Shown here: positions 1-4,554 of the stretch, one piece after another
Layout: each line of letters opens with the position of its first letter
Numbering within the stretch: position 1 is the stretch's first letter
Origin: an uncultured Prevotellaceae bacterium
GTDB taxonomy: Bacteria > Bacteroidota > Bacteroidia > Bacteroidales > Muribaculaceae
Length of the DNA stretch: 6,031 nucleotides
Direction: 5' to 3'
Assembly: GCA_937904375.1 (NCBI GenBank)
Contig: CALDIG010000254.1
Span: forward strand, 1-6,031
Translations under genes and position numbers: made by a program
The notes under the pieces: generated by a model
Database searches by the model: none
Seen by the model: the letters and a program-made list of their open reading frames with translations, nothing else
What the model was told of the DNA's origin: nothing

Positions 1-624
1 CACCCACTTCGAATCATCGAACTTCACGGCGAAGAAGTCCTTCGGTGCCAGGTTGATGGCTACTTCGTTGTGGCCTCCCTCGGGTACGATGATATCGACA
101 AAGCGCTTGCAAGGCTCGATGTGCATCAGGTGCATGGGTTTGAGCACACGCTGGTAGCGGTCAATCACTTCTTGCGCTGTGCGGCCGCGCTCGATGCAGT
201 CGCGGGAGATGACGCGGATGAGGCGGTCATCGCCGTCGGCATCGACAAACACCTTGATGTCCATCATCTTGCGCAAGCGTGGGTCGCTCATCACCAAGAT
301 GCCCTCGATGAGCACCACGTCGTGTGGGTCCATGTGTACTGTCTCTTCTTGGCGGGTGCAGGTGAGGTAGCTGTAGGTGGGCATTTCTATCGACTCGCCC
401 TTCTTGAGCATCTTCAGGTGCTCGAGCAGCAAGTTCCAGTCGAACGCCGCCGGCTCGTCGAAGTTGATCTTCTGACGGTCCTCAACTGGGATGTGACTAG
501 AGTCTTTGTAATAGGAATCTTGAGAGATTATGCCAACTTCACCTTTAGGAAGGCGCTCCATGATTTTGCGTACTACAGTGGTCTTCCCTGACCCTGTTCC
601 GCCTGCGATACCAATGATAAACAT
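1..624 (-). CDS. udk: Uridine kinase, C-terminus cut by window edge
   Basis: Cytosolic pyrimidine-salvage enzyme that phosphorylates uridine (and usually cytidine) to UMP/CMP using a nucleoside triphosphate. The 208 visible codons start at ATG 624-622 and show the family landmarks in order. These are a Walker A P-loop GGTGSGKT at residues 8-15, the substrate-loop motif QDSYYKD at 35-41, NFDEP at 54-58, PTYSY at 82-86, EGIL at 107-110, and the lid-type motif SRDCIERGRT at about 140-149. The segment VPEGGHNEVA near residue 185 is the usual end of the kinase core. The start is placed by the P-loop lying close to the N-terminus, as in the family. The tail after the core (INLAPKDFFAVKFDDSKWV, no stop yet) does not resemble the short helical end I expect, so the protein may be extended. 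There is no Shine-Dalgarno sequence. Two candidate promoters lie upstream. The family call is very secure; the C-terminus is unknown. Confidence 0.95.
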   Translation of the reverse strand, partial: MFIIGIAGGTGSGKTTVVRKIMERLPKGEVGIISQDSYYKDSSHIPVEDRQKINFDEPAAFDWNLLLEHLKMLKKGESIEMPTYSYLTCTRQEETVHMDPHDVVLIEGILVMSDPRLRKMMDIKVFVDADGDDRLIRVISRDCIERGRTAQEVIDRYQRVLKPMHLMHIEPCKRFVDIIVPEGGHNEVAINLAPKDFFAVKFDDSKWV

Positions 625-675
625 AGTTTTCAGATATTTATAGTAATGTTATTCGAGTTTTCGCCTAAAATCTTA

Positions 676-706
676 CAAAATTAGTGCAAGTTGAGAGCAG
701 AACAAA
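676..706 (-). promoter_or_regulatory. Candidate proximal promoter of udk
   Basis: On the minus strand, TTTG (706-703) is followed after 19 bp by TAATTTTG (683-676). This matches the Bacteroidetes -33/-7 consensus TTTG...TAnnTTTG in full. Transcription would start near 672, giving udk a leader of about 48 nt. The region is AT-rich, so chance matches are possible. Confidence 0.5.
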
Positions 707-758
707 ATGCAAAACGAAGTTTTTTCATTTTTTATGCCTCGACGCCGCCTAATTTATG

Positions 759-790
759 CAAAGGTACAGAATTTTGAAATAATATTCAAC
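759..790 (-). promoter_or_regulatory. Candidate distal promoter of udk
   Basis: On the minus strand, TACCTTTG (766-759) is a full match to the Bacteroidetes -7 box TAnnTTTG. It is preceded after 20 bp by GTTG (790-787), which keeps the TTG core of the -33 box. The predicted start near 755 gives a leader of about 130 nt before the udk ATG. It lies well downstream of the 50-residue ORF, so udk need not depend on recR transcription. Confidence 0.6.
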
Positions 791-860
791 ACTTATGGGA
801 AAAATATTACAATTTCTTGTGGGTTTTCGTTTTGAGGTAAATTGTTGCATTGCTTGTGAA

Positions 861-876
861 CGCCGTGCTTACGGCG
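861..876 (-). terminator. Small perfect hairpin, possible 3' end of recR unit
   Basis: CGCCGT (861-866) and ACGGCG (871-876) form a perfect 6-bp GC-rich stem around a 4-nt loop. It lies 31 bp past the stop of the small minus-strand ORF and about 70 bp before the distal udk promoter, where a transcript end would be expected. No T-run follows on either strand, so it is not a classical intrinsic terminator. It could instead stabilise a 3' end. The strand is chosen only from gene context. Confidence 0.3.
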
Positions 877-906
877 CAATACATCAACAGCGCCTACGAA
901 TATTAA

Positions 907-1059
907 TCATTTGTCTCGCTTTTGCTCTTCCCGTTCTTGCGCGAGTTTTTTGCGGTAGGCTTCGAGGTATTTGTGCATGCGGTGACGGCGGGCTGCTTCT
1001 TTTTGAGCCTTCCGCTTCAGGTAGTCGTTGTGGTGGTTTTCTAAGTAGTTATCGGCCAT
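907..1059 (-). CDS. Small highly basic protein of unknown function (50 aa)
   Basis: A 50-codon ORF runs from ATG 1059-1057 to TGA 909-907. The protein begins MADNYLENHHNDYLKRK and is almost entirely charged and helix-forming, ending EREEQKRDK. It is rich in Lys, Arg, His, Glu and Gln, with no Cys, no signal peptide and no membrane segment. A single amphipathic helix or coiled coil with a basic face is likely, compatible with nucleic-acid or ribosome binding, but that is a guess. From memory, a DNYLE start recurs in short Bacteroidetes proteins, sometimes loosely labelled dehydrogenase, which this length cannot support. The gene lies 113 bp after recR on the same strand with no promoter visible between them, so it is probably co-transcribed with recR. 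The start sits immediately after a heptamer repeat array and an A-run. Codon-like composition and clean boundaries favour a real gene. Confidence 0.65.
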   Translation of the reverse strand: MADNYLENHHNDYLKRKAQKEAARRHRMHKYLEAYRKKLAQEREEQKRDK

Positions 1060-1060
1060 T

Positions 1061-1169
1061 TTTTAATTCATAATGCTCAATGCATAATGCACAATTATAA
1101 TTACCGTTCCTCGATTACCAATTCCCGATCCTCAATTCTCGATTTTCTTCCACGTTTCACCTTTCACCT
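1061..1169 (-). repeat. Degenerate 7-bp tandem repeat array between recR and small ORF
   Basis: Read on the minus strand, nearly the whole gap breaks into 7-bp units. It begins with two exact AGGTGAA units (1169-1156) and a related ACGTGGA (1155-1149), then a 5-nt break. A longer run of units starting ATT or ATC follows from 1143 to 1061. Examples are ATTGAGG (1136-1130), ATCGAGG (1115-1109), ATTGTGC (1095-1089) and ATTATGC (1088-1082). Only one unit in that run is 6 bp (1101-1096). The array starts 3 bp after the recR stop and ends 1 bp before the next ATG. Confidence 0.8.
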
Positions 1170-1172
1170 TCC

Positions 1173-1802
1173 TCACTCTCGTGAGAATGAGTCGCTGAAG
1201 AGTGTGCGGTTGAGGATTGAGCGGCCTAGGGTGAGTTCATCGGTGTATTCAATTTCGTTTCCCACGCTCACGCCTCGTGCGAGGATGGTGATTTTCACGT
1301 CGGGGTAGGGCGCCAGCTTGCGGTAGATGTAGAAATTGGTGGTGTCGCCTTCCATAGTTGCGCTCAGGGCTAGGATTACCTCGCGCACCTCTCCGCTTTT
1401 CACTCTCTCGGCAAGACTCTCAATCTCGATGTCTTGCGGCCCTATGCCGTCCATGGGCGAGATGAGTCCTCCCAGCACATGATAAAGGCCGTGGTGCTGG
1501 CTGGTGTTCTCGATGCTCATCACGTCTTTCACGTTCTCGACCACGCACACGGTGCTGCGGTCGCGGCTTGGGTTGGCGCAGATGGGGCAGGTCTCGGTCT
1601 CGCTGATGTTGTGGCATACATGGCAGTAGCGTATCTCCTTGCGCAGCTTGATGATGCTCTCTCCAAATCGTGTGGCGACATCCTCGTTCTGCTTGAGCAG
1701 ATAGAGCACAAGCCGCAGCGCTGTCTTGCGCCCGATGCCAGGCAACTGCGCAAACTCGCTGACAGCATTTTCCAGTAGTCTAGAGGCAAATTCTTGTTCC
1801 AT
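1173..1802 (-). CDS. recR: Recombination mediator protein RecR
   Basis: RecR works with RecO (and RecF) to load RecA onto SSB-coated single-stranded DNA at gaps and stalled forks. The 209-residue protein is of normal family length, around 200 aa. It shows a helix-hairpin-helix at about 8-36 with LPGIGRK at 20-26, and a four-cysteine zinc finger (C60, C63, C72, C75). A TOPRIM domain follows, with CVVEN at 86-90 (acidic residue E89), the hallmark GLYHVLGGLISPMDGIGP at 105-122, SATMEG at 147-152 and LARGVSVGNEIEYTDE at 174-189. All key residues are intact. I chose ATG 1802 rather than the in-frame ATG at 1820. It fits homologues, and a strong -7 box lies inside the would-be extension. That box ends 5 nt before the ATG, so the mRNA is probably nearly leaderless. 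A 5-bp hairpin, CTCAC/GTGAG (1172-1185), overlaps the stop codon. The 50-residue ORF downstream is probably in the same transcript. Confidence 0.97.
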   Translation of the reverse strand: MEQEFASRLLENAVSEFAQLPGIGRKTALRLVLYLLKQNEDVATRFGESIIKLRKEIRYCHVCHNISETETCPICANPSRDRSTVCVVENVKDVMSIENTSQHHGLYHVLGGLISPMDGIGPQDIEIESLAERVKSGEVREVILALSATMEGDTTNFYIYRKLAPYPDVKITILARGVSVGNEIEYTDELTLGRSILNRTLFSDSFSRE

Positions 1803-1807
1803 GACTG

Positions 1808-1838
1808 CAAAGTTACACAAAAAACATTAAATGGCAAA
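1808..1838 (-). promoter_or_regulatory. Promoter of recR
   Basis: On the minus strand, TTTG (1838-1835) is followed after 19 bp by TAACTTTG (1815-1808), a full match to the Bacteroidetes promoter pattern. If the box ends at about -4, transcription starts near 1804, leaving about 2 nt before the recR ATG. There is no room for a ribosome-binding site. Confidence 0.75.
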
Positions 1839-1845
1839 GTAGTAA

Positions 1846-1877
1846 TTTGTATAGATGAAAAAAATGAAGTACCTTTG
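1846..1877 (+). promoter_or_regulatory. Promoter of the acyltransferase-phosphoesterase unit
   Basis: TTTG (1846-1849) is followed after 20 bp by TACCTTTG (1870-1877), a full match to the Bacteroidetes -33/-7 pattern. The predicted start near 1881 gives a 19-nt AT-rich leader with an A-run just before ATG 1900. Its -33 box lies only 7 bp from that of the divergent recR promoter. Confidence 0.75.
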
Positions 1878-1899
1878 AAGATTGTTATATTAAAAAAAC

Positions 1900-3084
1900 A
1901 TGATTATGGAATCAAATTACATAGCTATGCCTGCCGAGTTTGTTGACATTTGCCCAATTCAGGACAAGGATTTCCACAATGAGATGTCGATGCTCGTTAA
2001 TGAGCCTATGTTTAGGCACATCGTCAAGATGATAGCCCCCGACATGGGGTATACAAAGGTTAAGATGCTGCTCTTGAGTCTGAACTCTAAGCGGGAGTTC
2101 CAGGAAAAGGTGATGAAGCCTGTGGTAGAGGGATTACATAAGAAAACATCGCAAGGTCTCACGGCGAGCGGCATAGAGAACCTAGAAAAGGGAGTGCCTA
2201 ACACATTTATCACCAACCATCGCGATATTGTGCTCGACTCGGCGCAGCTCAGCTACCTGATGCTTGAGAACGGGATGGATACCTGTGAGATAGCGATAGG
2301 CAACAATTTGCTGATATATAACTGGATAACGCGGCTTGTGCGCCTTAATAAATGCTTTGTCGTTAAGCGCAACCTCGGACGCTTGCAGACTATGGCGGCA
2401 GCAATCCAGCTCTCACGATACATACATTTTGTGCTCACCCAGAGAAACGGGTCGGTGTGGATTGCCCAGCGAGAGGGTCGCTGCAAGGACGGCAACGACC
2501 GCACGCAGGAGAGTTTGCTCAAGATGCTCACCTACGGCAATCGTGACGTGTCATTCATTGAGAGCCTGAAGGAGCTGAACATCGCTCCCATCGCCATCAG
2601 CTATGAGTATGACCCTAATGATCGCCTCAAGGCTCGTGAATATCTGCTCAAGAGCAAGAACCCCAACTACAAGAAGACTCAAGAAGATGACTTGGAGAGC
2701 ATGAAGATTGGCATTATGGAGAATAAGGGGCACATCCACTATGCCTTCACTCCGTGCATTAACGAGAAACTTGATAAAATACCTACCGACCTCGACCGGC
2801 TGCTCATGGTTCAGCGCATCTGTGGTATAATTGACCATGCGATACATGCCAACTACAAGATCTTCAAGACCAACTATATTGCACACGACCTGCTCTTCGA
2901 CAACAAAGACTTTGCTGAGTATTACACCGCCGAAGACGAGAAAGAGTTCCGCGATTACTTGAACGGTCAGCTCGACCGCATCGACGACATCCCCGTAAAT
3001 GCCAGCGACCGTAACTATATGCTCAAGTATATGCTGCAAATGTATAGCAACCCGCTGACAAATCATCTTGAGGCGGTTGTTTAA
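1900..3084 (+). CDS. PlsB/PlsC-like phospholipid acyltransferase family protein
   Basis: Probable acyltransferase that moves a fatty acyl group onto glycerol phosphate, lysophospholipid or a related acceptor; the exact acceptor cannot be read from sequence. Of its 394 residues, the catalytic part spans about 85-290. It has acyltransferase block I NHRDIVLD at 106-113, a probable block II region VVKRNLGR at 154-161, block III VWIAQREGRCKDG at 186-198 and block IV IAPIAISYEYDP at 228-239. There is no signal peptide or convincing membrane helix, so it is probably peripheral to the inner membrane. The His and Asp of block I are five residues apart (H107, D113) instead of the classical four. From memory, a related Bacteroidetes family also carries NHRDI-x-LD, so the domain is probably active. 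ATG 1900 follows an A-run at a good distance; ATG 1906 is an equal alternative that removes two residues. It heads a probable operon with the membrane phosphoesterase 58 bp downstream, and has its own promoter. Confidence 0.85.
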   Translation: MIMESNYIAMPAEFVDICPIQDKDFHNEMSMLVNEPMFRHIVKMIAPDMGYTKVKMLLLSLNSKREFQEKVMKPVVEGLHKKTSQGLTASGIENLEKGVPNTFITNHRDIVLDSAQLSYLMLENGMDTCEIAIGNNLLIYNWITRLVRLNKCFVVKRNLGRLQTMAAAIQLSRYIHFVLTQRNGSVWIAQREGRCKDGNDRTQESLLKMLTYGNRDVSFIESLKELNIAPIAISYEYDPNDRLKAREYLLKSKNPNYKKTQEDDLESMKIGIMENKGHIHYAFTPCINEKLDKIPTDLDRLLMVQRICGIIDHAIHANYKIFKTNYIAHDLLFDNKDFAEYYTAEDEKEFRDYLNGQLDRIDDIPVNASDRNYMLKYMLQMYSNPLTNHLEAVV

Positions 3085-3103
3085 TGCATAATAGATTAAA
3101 TGA

Positions 3104-3124
3104 TTTTATTCCTTTTTTTTCTTT
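3104..3124 (+). other. T-rich tract between acyltransferase and phosphoesterase
   Basis: A pyrimidine-rich stretch with eight consecutive T (3113-3120) lies 19-38 bp before the phosphoesterase ATG. No GC-rich stem precedes it, so it is a poor intrinsic terminator on the plus strand. I see no -33/-7 promoter in this gap either. Read-through from the upstream gene is therefore the simplest view. Confidence 0.35.
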
Positions 3125-3142
3125 AACTCATTTAGTTACACG

Positions 3143-4408
3143 ATGACGATACAATGGTTTCCGCTCATCACGTTGCTTGTGGTGAATTTTGGTCTTGACT
3201 TGTGGCTGTTCCGCAAGTTGAGGCGCGATAAGAAGTGGCCACGACTTAAGAGTGGTGTCCACGCAGTGCTGTCGCTAGTGTTGCTGGCGATGATGGTGGT
3301 GGCGATATCCATCCCACGCCGCACATGCGAGAACAGCACTTTTGTGGCTGTCATGTGGATGCTCTATCTCTATTATACCTTCTATGTGCCACGCTACCTG
3401 GCGGCCCTGGTGTGGATGCCCACCCATCTCAAGAAGAGCGGCAAGCTCACCCGTAAGATAGGAGGAATTGTCGCGACAACACTGGGAGTGTTGGTGTTTA
3501 TTTATATGTGGCTGGGACTTTTTGTGATACCTTATCATGTTAAGGTGGAACATGTGGAGATGGAGTTTGAAAATCTGCCGCAGGAGTTTGACGGCTATCG
3601 CATAGTGCAGTTCAGCGACACACATCTTGGTACCTATAATGGCGGCAAGACTGAATTCATTCAGGAGTTTGTTGACAGCATCAATGCTCTCAATCCCGAC
3701 TTGATTTGCTTCACCGGCGACTTGGTGAGCCGTCGCAGCGACGAGGCATTGCCCTATAAGGAAATACTCTCCAAGCTTCATGCTCGTGATGGTGTGGTTT
3801 CGATACTTGGGAACCATGACGATGGGCACTATTTTGACTGGCCTAGCGATGAAGCCCGAAATGCCGACCTTAAAGCTCTCATCGAAATGCAGAAGGAGAT
3901 GGGGTGGAAGCTGCTCATCAACGATAATATCATCTTGAAGCGTGATAGCAGCGAGATTGCTGTGGTGGGCACAAATTACTTTAATGGATGGCCTTTCCCC
4001 AGATGGGGAAACCTTGATACAGCTTATGTGGACTATGACCGTAGTGACCGTTTTGTCCTGCTGTTGCAGCACGCCCCTAAGCAGTGGAAACTTGATTGGT
4101 CTTACCAGAGGCGCATCACCATGGTGCGCTTGTGCGACAAGGCCGACTTGATGCTGTCGGGGCATACACATGCTATGCAGTGCATGGCGACACTCTTTGG
4201 TCATAAGTTCTCGCCGGCATGGTTTAATAATGAGTTCTGGGGTGGGCTTTATACCGAAGGCGACCACAAACTCTATGTGAACATAGGCGTTGGCATGGTG
4301 GGCATGCCCGCCCGGCTTGGAACGGCATATCCAGAAATTACTCTTATCACCCTCAAGAAACGAGGAGAGTGTATCGCCGATGAGCATGGCAACAAGATAA
4401 GGGACTAA
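3143..4408 (+). CDS. Membrane-anchored calcineurin-like metallophosphoesterase
   Basis: A 421-residue, two-metal-dependent phosphoesterase. The N-terminal third is membrane: hydrophobic segments at about 6-23, 38-57, 68-91 and 108-130, separated by basic loops. The catalytic domain follows from about 150, with all metal-ligand motifs in order: FSDTHLG (D159, H161), TGDLVS (D193), GNHDD (N224, H225), a lone His in LLLQHAPKQ (H310) and SGHTH (H341, H343). This order matches the YkuE/YaeI type of membrane-linked phosphoesterase. Relatives such as chlamydial LpxG act on lipid pyrophosphates, but the substrate here cannot be assigned. The catalytic domain's side of the membrane is also unclear; an even number of helices would put both ends on the same face. 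It follows an acyltransferase by 58 bp on the same strand, which suggests a joint role in membrane lipid or lipid A-type metabolism. The start has no Shine-Dalgarno. The stop codon is the first three bases of a heptamer repeat array. Confidence 0.9.
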   Translation: MTIQWFPLITLLVVNFGLDLWLFRKLRRDKKWPRLKSGVHAVLSLVLLAMMVVAISIPRRTCENSTFVAVMWMLYLYYTFYVPRYLAALVWMPTHLKKSGKLTRKIGGIVATTLGVLVFIYMWLGLFVIPYHVKVEHVEMEFENLPQEFDGYRIVQFSDTHLGTYNGGKTEFIQEFVDSINALNPDLICFTGDLVSRRSDEALPYKEILSKLHARDGVVSILGNHDDGHYFDWPSDEARNADLKALIEMQKEMGWKLLINDNIILKRDSSEIAVVGTNYFNGWPFPRWGNLDTAYVDYDRSDRFVLLLQHAPKQWKLDWSYQRRITMVRLCDKADLMLSGHTHAMQCMATLFGHKFSPAWFNNEFWGGLYTEGDHKLYVNIGVGMVGMPARLGTAYPEITLITLKKRGECIADEHGNKIRD

Positions 4409-4482
4409 GTTTTAAGTGTAAAGTGTTAAGTGTTAAGTTTTAAGTGTTAAGAGTTAAGTGTTAAGAGTTAAGTGTTAAGTGT
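4406..4482 (+). repeat. Eleven tandem 7-bp repeats, consensus TAAGTGT
   Basis: Eleven consecutive 7-bp units run without any slip in register. Six are exact TAAGTGT, two are TAAGTTT (4406, 4434), two are TAAGAGT (4448, 4462) and one is AAAGTGT (4420). The first unit contains the TAA stop codon of the phosphoesterase gene. There is no ORF within the array and no dyad symmetry. The function is unknown. It could act as a slippage-prone spacer or protein-binding array, or be selfish simple-sequence DNA. Confidence 0.95.
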
Positions 4483-4489
4483 TGGAGAT

Positions 4490-4531
4490 TCTAGACTTTC
4501 TAGAAGTTCTAGAATTTCTAGATTCTAGAAA
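4490..4531 (+). repeat. Array of five TCTAGA palindromes, mostly 9-bp period
   Basis: TCTAGA occurs at 4490, 4499, 4508, 4517 and 4524, so the first four are spaced exactly 9 bp and the last 7 bp. Several are embedded in the longer palindrome TTCTAGAA. The 17-bp segment 4515-4531 is itself a near-perfect inverted repeat. Alternative hairpins of 6-8 bp can form on either strand. It could serve as the 3' end of the phosphoesterase transcript or as a binding array ahead of tex, but no T-run gives a classical terminator. Confidence 0.85.
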
Positions 4532-4541
4532 ACATCTAAAC

Positions 4542-4549
4542 AATATTTG
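4542..4549 (+). promoter_or_regulatory. Candidate -7 box of tex
   Basis: AATATTTG matches TAnnTTTG at every fixed position but the first. It ends 5 nt before the tex ATG, the same distance as at recR, predicting a leader of about 2 nt. No good TTTG lies 19-21 bp upstream, where the TCTAGA array sits, so this call is weaker than the others. Confidence 0.4.
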
Positions 4550-4554
4550 CAAAA

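Noticed and set aside
70..591. 173-codon open frame on the plus strand
   Set aside because: It is antisense to uridine kinase, which has its P-loop and all family motifs on the minus strand.
795..1073. 92-codon plus-strand open frame with Cys/Gly-rich product
   Set aside because: It spans an intergenic region and the antisense of the better-supported 50-residue ORF, and has no promoter or recognisable domain.
1803..1820. Upstream in-frame start for recR adding six residues
   Set aside because: The added codons overlap a full-match -7 box, and RecR homologues start close to the HhH region as the 1802 ATG does.
3104..3124. Intrinsic terminator after the acyltransferase
   Set aside because: The T-run is present but no stable GC stem precedes it, and no promoter follows for the next gene.
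3275..4387. 370-codon open frame on the minus strand
   Set aside because: It is antisense to the phosphoesterase, whose catalytic motifs are all intact on the plus strand. The product is rich in His and Ile with no recognisable domain.
4406..4531. Possible CRISPR or integrase attachment region
   Set aside because: Units are 7 or 9 bp with no unique spacers, there are no cas or integrase genes nearby, and there is no flanking tRNA.
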